Numbered from the stretch's first letter, positions 16,639 through 25,321 are shown. The stretch: 40,320 nt of DNA from a candidate division WWE3 bacterium (GCA_016182565.1 JACPGI010000004.1:1-40320), one strand, 5' to 3'. Notes: generated from the letters alone by a model not told the origin. Numbers and translations are program-made.

Positions 16639-18420
16639 ATGCCTATTAACAATGATTTAAAAAAAGGGATCGAAGATGTTCTATTTAAAAAAGGTCTGAT
16701 TTCAGAAGACCAGCTCTCCGCCATAAAATTTGAACACGTAAATACAGGTAAACCTACCGAGCAAATAATAAAAGAAAGGGGTTATGTTGGTAATGAGTCT
16801 TTTGTAAAGGCATTTGGTGAAGTCTATGGCATTGAGTATGCAAAGCTTGATGGAGGTCAAATTGATCCTAAATTAATTGAACTTATCCCCCACCAAGTAG
16901 CAAAAAAATACAATGTAGTGCCTTTTGAACTTGACCGTGAACATGGTGTGTTGTCTGTTGCTATGGTTGACCCACTTGATCTTCAAACCATCGAGTTTTT
17001 GGAAAGAAAAACAGGCTATCGAATTCACCCTTTCATCTCTTCTATGAAAGAAATTGAACAGATTGTTGAAGAGCAAAGCGGCAAAGTAATTGGGGAGGAG
17101 ATATCTGCTGCTCTTGAAGAAATATCTCAAACGACTTTAAAAATTGAAGAAAATCAGGGTGATCTTCGAAGTGCTGATGAGTCTACAATTCGTGACGCAC
17201 CTATCGCAAGAATAGTCGGTATGATCATGGAAACAGCAGTAAAGACCGGGGCATCTGATGTGCATATAGAACCAAGTGAAAGCAGCACCCGACTTAGATA
17301 TAGAGTCGATGGTATTTTGGAAGAAAAAAGAGTACTGCCAAAAGAGATGCAAGAGTCGCTTGTTGCTAGAATAAAAATTCTTTCCAACATGAAAATCGAC
17401 GAAAAAAGAGTCCCCCAAGACGGTAGATTTAAAATTGAAGTCGGTAAAGTAAAAACTGATCTTAGGGTTTCTACTCTGCCTACTGTATACGGCGAAAAAG
17501 TGGTTATTCGACTTTTAAAAGAAGAGGGTAAGGTTTTTACTTTTCAGGATTTGGGCTTACGCGGACTTTCTTTGAAAAGATTTGAAGAGGCGCTTCTAAA
17601 GCCAGTCGGTATGATTTTGGTTACAGGACCAACCGGTTCTGGTAAGACTGTTACTTTAGCTTCGGCCCTATCGAAACTAAACACAGTTAGAGTAAATATA
17701 GTTACTGTTGAAGATCCGGTTGAAATTCGTATCCCGGGAGTAAATCAAGTTCAGATAAATCCCCAAGCCGGTCTTACCTTTGCTCAAGGATTAAGATCTT
17801 TTTTACGACAAGACCCAAACATCATCATGGTAGGTGAGGTTCGCGACGGTGAGACAGCTGAACTTGCAGTACAGGCAGCATTAACTGGCCATCTTGTCAT
17901 TTCTACTCTGCATACCAATTCAGCATCTGGTGCAATACCAAGACTTCTTGACATGAAGATTGAAAACTTCCTTTTAGCGTCAACTTTGAATGTAGTTCTT
18001 GCTCAGAGACTTGTCAGAATGATTTGTACTTTCTGTAAAGAAGAATATGAGCCACCTGAAGAGATTCAAAAAGAGATAAAAAGGGTGTTAGAAAGTGTTT
18101 CGCACTCTCAGGTGCTTATGAGTAAGGACAAAACTATTGTTGAAGATATCAAAAAACTTGCAGCACCAAAATTAAAGCTTTTTAGAGGTAAGGGCTGTGA
18201 TAAATGTGGGGGTTCAGGTTATAAGGGTCGAAGTGGTATTTTTGAAGTTTTGGATGTATCCCCCGCTATACAAAAACTAACCCTAGAGAATAGATCAGCA
18301 GGCGATATTCACAATTTAGCTGTTGCAGAAGGGATGTTGACTCTTGAGCAAGACGGGTACTTAAAGGCAATTGAAGGTAAAACAACAATCGAAGAAGTAT
18401 TAAGAGTTTCAAAAGGTTAA
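16639..18420 (+). CDS. pilB: Type IV pilus assembly ATPase PilB
   Basis: The hexameric motor that drives pilus extension. Residues 1-150 hold a GspE/PilB N-terminal domain (MshEN-like; IDPKLIELIPHQVAKKYNV). The ATPase core has Walker A GPTGSGKT at 330-337, an Asp box VTVEDPVE, Walker B IIMVGEVRDGET and the His box ALTGHLVISTLHTN. A zinc site is formed by CTFC near 459-462 and CDKCGG near 518-523. At 593 residues it has the usual length. It opens the pilB-pilT-pilC-pilin run and diverges from the holB-like gene. PilT follows 51 bases later. The GspE of type II secretion is a close relative, but the adjacent pilT and pilM-N-O indicate a pilus. Confidence 0.95.
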   Translation: MPINNDLKKGIEDVLFKKGLISEDQLSAIKFEHVNTGKPTEQIIKERGYVGNESFVKAFGEVYGIEYAKLDGGQIDPKLIELIPHQVAKKYNVVPFELDREHGVLSVAMVDPLDLQTIEFLERKTGYRIHPFISSMKEIEQIVEEQSGKVIGEEISAALEEISQTTLKIEENQGDLRSADESTIRDAPIARIVGMIMETAVKTGASDVHIEPSESSTRLRYRVDGILEEKRVLPKEMQESLVARIKILSNMKIDEKRVPQDGRFKIEVGKVKTDLRVSTLPTVYGEKVVIRLLKEEGKVFTFQDLGLRGLSLKRFEEALLKPVGMILVTGPTGSGKTVTLASALSKLNTVRVNIVTVEDPVEIRIPGVNQVQINPQAGLTFAQGLRSFLRQDPNIIMVGEVRDGETAELAVQAALTGHLVISTLHTNSASGAIPRLLDMKIENFLLASTLNVVLAQRLVRMICTFCKEEYEPPEEIQKEIKRVLESVSHSQVLMSKDKTIVEDIKKLAAPKLKLFRGKGCDKCGGSGYKGRSGIFEVLDVSPAIQKLTLENRSAGDIHNLAVAEGMLTLEQDGYLKAIEGKTTIEEVLRVSKG

Positions 18421-18471
18421 GTTTTAAGATTAAAGTAAAGTTAGAGTAGTTTTAAAATAAGGAAATTTATT

Positions 18472-19542
18472 ATGGCGCAAAAACTAAATGTAGCACAGCT
18501 TTTGGAAAAAGTAGTTTCTATAGGAGCATCGGATCTACACTTATCCGTAGGGGTTTCACCTGTCATTAGGATAAATACAGCCCTTTCATCTCTTCCGGAG
18601 ATCTCTCCTCTTGTGGTTGAGGACATAGAGTTTTTTCTTTCCCAGATACTAACTCAGGACCAAAAGGATGTACTTGATGTAAATAAAGAACTTGATTTAT
18701 CTGTAGCACTTGGTGACAAGGTCCGTTTTAGAGTAAATATTTTTTATCAAAAAGGTTATCCATCAGTTGCTATGAGGGTTATACCTTTGACAGTACCACA
18801 AATGGATAAACTTGGGCTTCCCCCTATTATAGAAAGACTTTCTGATCTGCGACAGGGTTTAGTACTGGTTGTAGGGCCTACTGGACATGGTAAATCAACA
18901 ACAATTGCAGCAATGATTGACCATATAAATGCAACTCGCGCCGAGCATGTAATAACTATTGAAGACCCAATTGAATACATTTTTCCAAACAAAAAGTCGC
19001 TTATTGAACAAAGGGAAATGTATCTTGATACTCACTCTTGGGAAGTAGCACTAAAAGCTGTGTTAAGACAAGACCCCAATGTAGTTTTTATTGGTGAGAT
19101 GCGAGACCATGAATCTATGTCAGCGGCACTTACGATATCTGAGACAGGCCATCTTGTGTTTACAACACTGCACACAAACTCTGCCGCCCAAACAATTGAT
19201 AGAATTATTGATTCATTTCCGGAGCATCAACAAGATCAGATAAGACTTCAACTGTCTCAAGTTTTGGAGGCAGTTGTGTCACAAAGACTTGTCCCCTCCC
19301 CTACAAAAGGTATGGTTCCAGCCGTTGAAGTTTTACTTTCTAATACTGCCGTAAGAAGCTTAATTCGTGAAGGAAAAAGCCACCAAATAAATAATGTCAT
19401 AAATACAAATGCCAGTAGAGGTATGGTGACACTAGATAGTAGTCTTGCTGGGCTTGTGAAGTCAGGCGACATTGAATTAAAAGATGCATTAAATGTCACA
19501 AACAGCCAAGAGGAATTAAGAAGACTACTTGCAGATAATTAG
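18472..19542 (+). CDS. pilT: Twitching-motility/retraction ATPase PilT
   Basis: The motor that disassembles and retracts the pilus. Walker A is GPTGHGKST near residue 139; His replaces the Ser usual in GPTGSGKST, a small but real variation. VITIEDPIEY is the Asp box and VVFIGEMRDHESMSAALTIS holds Walker B. GHLVFTTLHTNSAAQTIDRI is the His box typical of PilT. There is no N-terminal MshEN domain and no C4 zinc site, which separates it from PilB. Its 356 residues is normal. A Shine-Dalgarno-like AAGGAA lies nine bases before the ATG. The presence of PilT predicts a retractable pilus, and so twitching, adhesion pulling or DNA uptake. Confidence 0.94.
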   Translation: MAQKLNVAQLLEKVVSIGASDLHLSVGVSPVIRINTALSSLPEISPLVVEDIEFFLSQILTQDQKDVLDVNKELDLSVALGDKVRFRVNIFYQKGYPSVAMRVIPLTVPQMDKLGLPPIIERLSDLRQGLVLVVGPTGHGKSTTIAAMIDHINATRAEHVITIEDPIEYIFPNKKSLIEQREMYLDTHSWEVALKAVLRQDPNVVFIGEMRDHESMSAALTISETGHLVFTTLHTNSAAQTIDRIIDSFPEHQQDQIRLQLSQVLEAVVSQRLVPSPTKGMVPAVEVLLSNTAVRSLIREGKSHQINNVINTNASRGMVTLDSSLAGLVKSGDIELKDALNVTNSQEELRRLLADN

Positions 19543-19590
19543 ATGATTTGGTAGTAGCATTACAAGAAGGATTTAAAGAATAAAACTGAT

Positions 19591-20793
19591 ATGCCCGTAT
19601 ATAACTACACAGCAATTGATGCACCAGGAAAAAAAAGAACAGGACAAGTCGATGCCCGTTCTCAATCCTCTGCCGTTACTCTTTTAAAAGAGCAAGGTCT
19701 TTATGTTGTAACTCTTGATGAACAAAAAGAGGATTTTGTAACCCATGTTTTAAGTTTTAGAGGTGTTCCTGAAGCAGAAGTTGTAGGTACAACAAGACAA
19801 CTTGCAACAATGATTAATGCAGGCCTTCCTATATCAAGAGCTCTTGAGGTGATGGCTGATCAAACTCAAAACAGGAACATGCGAAAAGTGTTGCAAGATG
19901 TATTACGCGATGTACAAGGTGGGTCAAGCCTTTCTAACTCTCTTGGCAAATACCCAAATGCTTTTGATCAAACTTATGTCTCACTGGTTAGAGCCGGTGA
20001 AGCCTCAGGTAAACTTGATGAAATTTTAAAAAGACTTGCTGATACAGTTGAATCTCAAAGGGATTTTAAATCAAGATTTAAGGGTGCTATGATTTATCCT
20101 GCTATTATTATGGTTGCAATGGTGGGTGTTTTTATTCTTATGATGGTGTTTGTTATTCCAAAGCTTTCTCAAATGTATACATCAATGGGTGTTGAACTTC
20201 CGACCCCAACAAAAGTCATGATAGGTATTTCTGACTTTATGGTGAAGTTTTGGTATCTTGTGGTACTTGGAATTGGTGCTTTATTTTTTACATTTCGTTC
20301 TGTTGCAACAACTCCAAGAGGCCGTGAAACATTAAACCTAATATTTTCAAAAATGCCTATCTTTGGAAAGCTTATTATCCAAAAAGATTTAACTGAGTTT
20401 ACAAGGACATTAAGTTTACTTATTTCTTCAGGAATACCGATAACAGAAGCATTAAATATTGTTTCAAAAGTAGTTACCAACCCAAATTTACGCCAAGGGT
20501 CGATGAATGCTGCCATGGCTGTGGAAAAGGGTGGTTCTTTATCTGACTTTTTAAAAACTGATAAGCACTTTCCTCCCCTCCTTGGTCAGATGGCTGCGGT
20601 AGGAGAAGAAACTGGTCAGCTTGATGACGTACTTGGCAGAATAGGCACTTTTTATGCAAGTGAGACGGATCATGCAATAAAAGGATTGTCATCAGCGCTT
20701 GAACCTATCATACTTATTTTACTTGGAGGAATGGTTGGTTTGTTGATTGTTTCTATAATCACACCAATCTACAAAATTACTAGTGCTTTGTAA
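19591..20793 (+). CDS. pilC: Type IV pilus inner-membrane platform protein PilC
   Basis: The polytopic platform that couples the ATPases to pilin polymerisation. Two T2SSF domains are seen (about residues 65-190 and 268-390), each with a membrane helix (IIMVAMVGVFILMMVFVI near 169; PIILILLGGMVGLLIVSIIT near 375), plus a middle helix near 220-240. The motifs RQLATMINAGLPISRALE and SLLISSGIPITEALNIVSK mark the two repeats. The N-terminal MPVYNYTAIDAPGKKRTGQV is typical. At 400 residues the length is normal. It sits directly behind pilT and in front of the major pilin. Confidence 0.95.
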   Translation: MPVYNYTAIDAPGKKRTGQVDARSQSSAVTLLKEQGLYVVTLDEQKEDFVTHVLSFRGVPEAEVVGTTRQLATMINAGLPISRALEVMADQTQNRNMRKVLQDVLRDVQGGSSLSNSLGKYPNAFDQTYVSLVRAGEASGKLDEILKRLADTVESQRDFKSRFKGAMIYPAIIMVAMVGVFILMMVFVIPKLSQMYTSMGVELPTPTKVMIGISDFMVKFWYLVVLGIGALFFTFRSVATTPRGRETLNLIFSKMPIFGKLIIQKDLTEFTRTLSLLISSGIPITEALNIVSKVVTNPNLRQGSMNAAMAVEKGGSLSDFLKTDKHFPPLLGQMAAVGEETGQLDDVLGRIGTFYASETDHAIKGLSSALEPIILILLGGMVGLLIVSIITPIYKITSAL

Positions 20794-20840
20794 AAAATTT
20801 AAAAACAAACTTTAAAGGAGGTGAAAAGTCAAACAAAAAT

Positions 20841-21356
20841 ATGAGCAAATATAACAAAAGTATTGGCGAAAAGGGTTTTACATTAGTAGAACTTTTAGTA
20901 GTCGTTGCAATCATAGCCGTTTTAGCAGGAGTCGTTATTGTTGCTATAAATCCAGCCGCGCTACTTCAGAAATCAAGGGATGCAACAAGACTTCAGGATG
21001 TTGAAAATATCCATAAAGCCATGTCTTTGGCTTTGGCTGATGGTGAAATTACATTAACCGCAACCCCAGCAAACTGTGGTACCTGTGATTCTTTAGGTGG
21101 TACACAAGCAGTAGATGGCACAGGTTGGGTTCAATTCGCCATTCCAACAGGAAAGACAGGACTTGCTAAGTACTTACCTACACTTCCAGCAGATGCACTT
21201 AACACCGGAGCTAACGTATATACCTTCGGGTCTACCGTGGCAGGTTATGAGTTAAACACTGTATTAGAATCACCAGATAATGCTGCAAAGATGAGCACAG
21301 ACGGTGGTAATGCCGCAGGCATTTGGGAGGTTGGTACTTCCTTAACAATCCTTTAA
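20841..21356 (+). CDS. pilA: Major type IV pilin candidate
   Basis: A prepilin with a short leader (MSKYNKSIGEKG) and the processing and assembly motif FTLVELLVVVAIIAVLAGVV, with Glu at position +5. The helix is followed by AINPAALLQKSRDATRLQD, a motif shared with the other pilins here. The globular part has a CGTC pair and ends YELNTVLE ... WEVGTSLTIL. A near-perfect Shine-Dalgarno, AAAGGAGGTG (20814-20823), precedes it, but the gap from AGGAGG to the ATG is 19 bases, far longer than usual, and no in-frame start is closer. Position right after pilC and this strong site suggest the main pilin. A structured 3' region with a terminator follows. Confidence 0.9.
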   Translation: MSKYNKSIGEKGFTLVELLVVVAIIAVLAGVVIVAINPAALLQKSRDATRLQDVENIHKAMSLALADGEITLTATPANCGTCDSLGGTQAVDGTGWVQFAIPTGKTGLAKYLPTLPADALNTGANVYTFGSTVAGYELNTVLESPDNAAKMSTDGGNAAGIWEVGTSLTIL

Positions 21357-21510
21357 GTTTTTTAAGTTAGGGCGGGGTTTTAGTTAACTAAATATCCTTG
21401 CACCTAAGTAGGTTTTCATAATAAGGTTTGCCCGAATTATGAAAACTACGTATCACTAATTAGGTATACGTGAGGCAATAACCCCGCTTTAGAAGGCGGG
21501 GTTTTGCTTT
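21357..21510 (+). ncRNA. Structured 3' region of the major pilin mRNA with competing hairpins
   Basis: Between the pilin stop and the terminator there is an 11-bp perfect stem (21412-21422 with 21436-21446, loop 13), a 6-bp stem ACGTAT/ATACGT (21448-21453 with 21466-21471) and a short palindrome TTAGTTAACTAA. GCGGGGTT occurs both at 21372-21379 and in the terminator right arm. Both copies can pair with AACCCCGC at 21480-21487, so a long closing stem and the terminator exclude each other. This resembles a stable 3'-UTR or small RNA. No known RNA family is recognised. Confidence 0.5.
21480..21505 (+). terminator. Rho-independent terminator of the pilB-pilT-pilC-pilin unit
   Basis: AACCCCGC (21480-21487) pairs with GCGGGGTT (21496-21503) around a short loop, followed by TTTTGCTTTT. 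Confidence 0.85.
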
Positions 21511-21647
21511 TGACTCATAAAGTCATTGCGGGTTTGATCGATGATTTTGATGTAGACCTAATCAGTAAGCAACTTTTATTGACTCTTCATTTTTTTTCCT
21601 GTAGCTTGATAAATAAGTTATATTCCACCCTAACGAAAGGAGATGAC

Positions 21648-21776
21648 ATGTCTACAAATCCGGATGACGATGACGATGGCCTTGCCAGTTACAGGGAAGA
21701 CGCTGAAGCTGTAGAAGATGGTGACAATGATGCGAGCTCGGGCGACGATCAAGATGACAGCGACAGTGAAAAATAG
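21648..21776 (+). CDS. 42-residue, extremely acidic small protein
   Basis: The short gene encodes a peptide beginning MSTNPDDDDDG with 18 Asp/Glu among 42 residues and only one Arg and one Lys. AAAGGAGATGAC directly precedes the ATG, an excellent Shine-Dalgarno at normal spacing, and TTGACT plus AT-rich -10-like stretches lie 30-70 bases upstream. It must be fully disordered and strongly negative; DNA-mimic, metal- or polycation-binding roles are conceivable, but nothing in the sequence decides. It sits alone between the pilin terminator and the M16 peptidase and shares the Shine-Dalgarno style of the other orphans. Confidence 0.6.
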   Translation: MSTNPDDDDDGLASYREDAEAVEDGDNDASSGDDQDDSDSEK

Positions 21777-21855
21777 ATTTTTCCTTCGCTGAAATGTAGT
21801 ATGTATGGGGTGTGATCTTCATATCTCGCCCCATATTGTTTATTTAGAACTCAAC

Positions 21856-23142
21856 ATGACTTTAAAAATTGTATTATCCGATTTTCAAATAAACTTACAA
21901 AAAGAAGTGTCTCCAAGAGGAATTAAATTTGTGCATCTGAAGAAATTAAATGCACCAATAAGTATTTCTGTATGTTCTAGAGGTGGTGCTAGATCTGATC
22001 CTATAGGTAAAGAAGGTCTTGCGCATTTTTTTGAGCATATGTTATTTGTAGGGACAAAGAAATACCCTACTAAAAAAGCACTTTCCCTACCAATTGAGGA
22101 GATTGGCGCTACTTACTCAGGATCTACAGGTCTTGAAACAATAAGCGTAGATTTTGTTATTGCCAGATCGGAACATATACCTCTTATAAGGGATTTTTTA
22201 GATCAAATTTTTAATCACAGTTTATTTGAAGTATCCCAGATAGATATAGAGCGTGAGATTATCAAGACTGAGGTTTTAGCTAAACTTGATACTAACAATA
22301 GGATACTGACAACAAATATCAGAAATCTTTTGTTTGGAAATAACCAAATATCCCACAATATAACTGGTTCAGAAGACTCTTTGCAGAGGATTACTAGGGA
22401 TGATTTAATATACTTTTTCAAGGAGATTTTTCCACAGGATGTTACAGTTGTAAGTGCTGGAGGTTGTGACATTCAAAATATTGTTGATTCCCTTGAATCC
22501 ATTTTGCCCCATAAAGATTTCAAAAATATTGAGGAACCACCCAAATTATTAAAAGGTAGTAAGGTCGGAATAACAACAATGAAAGATCATAAACTTGTAT
22601 ATGGTAGGATGGCTCTTCCAACCTGTCCACTGGGGGCAGGTGATGAGATTAGCTTGCGAATCCTCTCCACATACCTTGGTGGCGGTAGGACATCATTGTT
22701 TACAGAATTATTAAGATACGATGAAGGTCTTCTGTACTCGATAGGGGCTTCAAATAGCCATTTCTCAGATTTCGGTTACTTTTCAATTGATTTTAGTTCA
22801 AAAAAAGAAGTGGTACAAAAAATAATAGATAGGATTAGTAAAATATTGGATAAATTGATTAAAAATGGAATTCCTATAGATGACCTAGAACATATAAAAA
22901 ATAAAATAATAAATTCAAGTGTGATATCTAAACAAACTGTACAATCGTGGACAAAATTTCAGATGCAAAGAGAGCTGTTGCGACAAGACAATGACTACAC
23001 TTTTGCTGATTTCCTAAATAGTATTAGATCAGTACGTAAGGAAAACGTAGACTTAGTAGCTAAAAAATATTTGACTGTAGAAAATAGTTACCTATGGTTG
23101 GTGGGAAATATTGAAGAGATTGAGTTTGCTTCCGACTTCTAA
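21856..23142 (+). CDS. M16 family zinc metallopeptidase
   Basis: A 428-residue peptidase of the pitrilysin/processing-peptidase family. The inverted zinc motif HFFEH is at 57-61 with the catalytic Glu60, and the third zinc ligand is expected in EREIIKTE at 132-139. The C-terminal half contains the usual second domain with LGGGRTSLFTELLRYDEGLLYSIGA near 277-302. It starts at MTLKIVLSDF (21856); the longer frame from 21805 has no ribosome site, while TAGAAC lies five bases before 21856. No signal peptide is seen, so it should act in the cytoplasm, unless exported another way. It lies inside the pilus locus, but a role in pilin processing or quality control is speculation. Confidence 0.88.
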   Translation: MTLKIVLSDFQINLQKEVSPRGIKFVHLKKLNAPISISVCSRGGARSDPIGKEGLAHFFEHMLFVGTKKYPTKKALSLPIEEIGATYSGSTGLETISVDFVIARSEHIPLIRDFLDQIFNHSLFEVSQIDIEREIIKTEVLAKLDTNNRILTTNIRNLLFGNNQISHNITGSEDSLQRITRDDLIYFFKEIFPQDVTVVSAGGCDIQNIVDSLESILPHKDFKNIEEPPKLLKGSKVGITTMKDHKLVYGRMALPTCPLGAGDEISLRILSTYLGGGRTSLFTELLRYDEGLLYSIGASNSHFSDFGYFSIDFSSKKEVVQKIIDRISKILDKLIKNGIPIDDLEHIKNKIINSSVISKQTVQSWTKFQMQRELLRQDNDYTFADFLNSIRSVRKENVDLVAKKYLTVENSYLWLVGNIEEIEFASDF

Positions 23143-23184
23143 ACTTTATACAAAGTGTATAGATATGTTTAGATGAGTCGGTCC

Positions 23185-23213
23185 TTGCCAAGTGCTGTTT
23201 TTCAAACTATATT
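23185..23213 (+). promoter_or_regulatory. Leaderless promoter of the prepilin peptidase
   Basis: TTGCCA (23185-23190), a 17-base spacer, and TATATT (23208-23213), which ends six bases before the ATG. This is the clearest two-box example of the leaderless pattern in the window. Confidence 0.7.
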
Positions 23214-23219
23214 TTCACT

Positions 23220-24125
23220 ATGCTTATAAACTTGATAACTCAATACGCTTACATCTTTGGTTATTTTGGGCTTTTTGTGCTTGGGCTTTTTGTGGGCTCA
23301 TTTTTGAATGTTGTTGCTGATAGAACATCTAAAGGAGTCTCAGCTATAAAAGGGCGTTCTAAGTGTGATGACTGTGACACTGTTTTAAATGTAAAAGACC
23401 TTGTTCCCCTATTTTCTTATATTTTTTTGAGAGGTAAATGCAGATATTGTAATACAAAGCTCTCTTGGTACTACCCTCTTGCCGAACTTCTTACCGGCTT
23501 TACTTTTTTTGGTCTTGCTATGTATATGGGAGTATTTGGTCAGGCTCCTGTAGATATTTGGTTTTCTTATGTATACCTTGCAACGATTGCAAGCTTGATG
23601 ATAGTTTTACTTCTATCAGATCTTAAGTACCGCTTACTTCCAAATTCTGTAATGTATCCTGCAATAGCTTTCACGCTTTTTATGACCCTTCTTGCTTTTG
23701 CTGCTGTTGCGTATACCTCCTATAACTCAATGAAGGCCGATCCTTTTGGACAATATCTGTTGCAAGTTGGATATTGGCGCGATCAAATGATTTTTCTTGC
23801 AGGACGGGTTGGACTTACGGTGCTATCTGCCCTTTTTATAACCTTATTTTTTTGGTTTTTGATACTTGTTACAAAAGGTAGGGGTATGGGTGGAGGTGAT
23901 CTTAAACTTGCTCTTTTTATTGGGCTTTTTAATGGATATCCAAATAATATTGTTGCAATAGTTTTAGGCTTTGTATTTGGGGCTTTGTATAGTCTTGTAT
24001 TACTTGTTCTTAGAAAAAAGTCAATGAAAGACACTATACCTTTTGGACCATTTTTGATTTTAGGCAGTGTTGTATCTTTCTTGTTTGGCAGAATAATAAC
24101 TAACACTTATTTGGGAATGTTTTAG
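23220..24125 (+). CDS. pilD: Prepilin peptidase / leader peptidase PilD
   Basis: The membrane aspartyl protease that cuts prepilin leaders after Gly and, in many homologues, N-methylates the new N-terminus. GLFVGSFLNVVADRT is the N-terminal methylase-side domain. CDDC and CRYC give the four cysteines of the zinc-binding cytoplasmic loop. The catalytic aspartates are in LLSDLKYRLLPN and MGGGDLKLALFIGLF (the GXGDXK motif). About eight membrane helices are visible in 301 residues. All prepilin-like genes in this locus are its expected substrates. Confidence 0.94.
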   Translation: MLINLITQYAYIFGYFGLFVLGLFVGSFLNVVADRTSKGVSAIKGRSKCDDCDTVLNVKDLVPLFSYIFLRGKCRYCNTKLSWYYPLAELLTGFTFFGLAMYMGVFGQAPVDIWFSYVYLATIASLMIVLLLSDLKYRLLPNSVMYPAIAFTLFMTLLAFAAVAYTSYNSMKADPFGQYLLQVGYWRDQMIFLAGRVGLTVLSALFITLFFWFLILVTKGRGMGGGDLKLALFIGLFNGYPNNIVAIVLGFVFGALYSLVLLVLRKKSMKDTIPFGPFLILGSVVSFLFGRIITNTYLGMF

Positions 24126-24167
24126 TCAGGCTCTAGTTAGTGTAGTTAGATAGTGTCTTTGTCTTAC

Positions 24168-24231
24168 AGTTTATATAACTTGGTGTACTTTACGATAATT
24201 TTGCTTACTATAATTATTAGTTATATAAACT
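24168..24231. repeat. 13-bp perfect inverted repeat, operator-like
   Basis: AGTTTATATAACT (24168-24180) and its exact reverse complement (24219-24231) are 38 bases apart. Each arm is itself nearly palindromic, so the pair could be two sites for a dimeric regulator. It lies between pilD and the promoter of the secreted-protein gene. Confidence 0.55.
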
Positions 24232-24273
24232 TTACCCTATCATATCTGTTGACCTCCCCTACTATAGGATCTA

Positions 24274-24300
24274 TTGACATGGACATTAATTTCCTATAGT
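24274..24300 (+). promoter_or_regulatory. Candidate promoter of the secreted orphan gene
   Basis: TTGACA (24274-24279) is an exact -35 box; TATAGT (24295-24300) follows after 15 bases, slightly short. The start codon is about 65 bases downstream and is preceded by AAGGAGAG. Confidence 0.5.
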
Positions 24301-24364
24301 TTAAGTATAAATATCCAAATAAATCTAAATTAAACATAAGAAAAACTCACAAGGAGAGTGAAAA

Positions 24365-25321
24365 ATGAACAAAAGTCCCCTGCCATTTATCTTCACGGCT
24401 ACCGTGATTTTGGCGTTGCTCGTTCCAGTATCAATGTTTTTGAACTCACTTAACCTGGTGGGTTCAGAAGTTCCAACGCTGGTTGTCGAAGGTGGTGTTG
24501 GGTCTGCTACTCCGACAAATACCCAGATAATTCCAACAGAGACACCTACCTTCGCGGCTTTGCCTACTGAGCCGGAAGTGTCTCCTACGTGGACGCCGTG
24601 GACTGTTTCGACAAGCATTCCCCCTGCAACAAGACCGGCTTCCTGGATTCCTTGGGATAATGTCTTGACAGAAGCAGACCTTACGGAAGCGGGAGTATTA
24701 GTCCATATTTTTGAAAGTTGGGCTAAAAATTCTCAATCATGCCCTGAAGCTCGATTTTATGTTACATCTGTAAATGACATCCCGACGGATAAGACCCAAT
24801 TCCTTATTGCAGACACAGACGGCAGATTTGCAATTGCTGATTTGTACCTTTGTGGTGATCGGGGTGGGAGCAGATTTTGGGAACTCCACGAAAAAAAATA
24901 TTGGGGAGGTGATGAGGGGGATTCTGCAATTGAACATATGAGCGCTCCAGGCAGGTTATGGGGAGCAGGGGTACATCGATATGCTATTCACAATGTCAGG
25001 GGTGTGGGGTGGTTTTTACTGACTGAAAAACAACAGCAGGATCTGTTTAGGTTTTCTAAGTGTATGGAAGCAGATCCCGGTGCGGATTTTTCATATGAAG
25101 AATGGATGAAAGATCTCATAATCGGTAAAGGTTTGGCCAAAGTTTCTTTCGCAAGTTTAATATCGGATGACTTGTATGAAGAAATTATTGGGGTAACGGC
25201 GTTTAAGAAACCTATTAAGGTACTTGGTTTTGATCCCCCCTTACCAGGAACCGCATTGCACGGATTATTTCCAAATCCCGAAGCATCATTTGCTTTGTGC
25301 AAGAGTCTGTTGAGACAGTGA
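24365..25321 (+). CDS. Secreted or membrane-anchored orphan protein with Pro/Thr linker
   Basis: A 318-residue protein. Residues 8-30 form a hydrophobic signal or anchor helix. Residues 35-95 are rich in Thr and Pro (for example TPTNTQIIPTETPTF and PEVSPTWTPWT), a typical extracellular linker. The remaining domain of about 220 residues contains four cysteines and is rich in Trp and acidic residues; I recognise no family. AAGGAG lies about eight bases before the ATG, and a perfect 12-bp terminator follows, so it is a self-contained unit inside the pilus locus. Its composition appears GC-richer than its neighbours. It might be a surface protein working with the pilus, but only position suggests this. 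Confidence 0.7.
   Translation: MNKSPLPFIFTATVILALLVPVSMFLNSLNLVGSEVPTLVVEGGVGSATPTNTQIIPTETPTFAALPTEPEVSPTWTPWTVSTSIPPATRPASWIPWDNVLTEADLTEAGVLVHIFESWAKNSQSCPEARFYVTSVNDIPTDKTQFLIADTDGRFAIADLYLCGDRGGSRFWELHEKKYWGGDEGDSAIEHMSAPGRLWGAGVHRYAIHNVRGVGWFLLTEKQQQDLFRFSKCMEADPGADFSYEEWMKDLIIGKGLAKVSFASLISDDLYEEIIGVTAFKKPIKVLGFDPPLPGTALHGLFPNPEASFALCKSLLRQ

Noticed and set aside
16639..18420. PilB as a type II secretion GspE
   Set aside because: A PilT retraction ATPase and pilM-pilN-pilO are present, and no secretin or other gsp-specific genes are seen.
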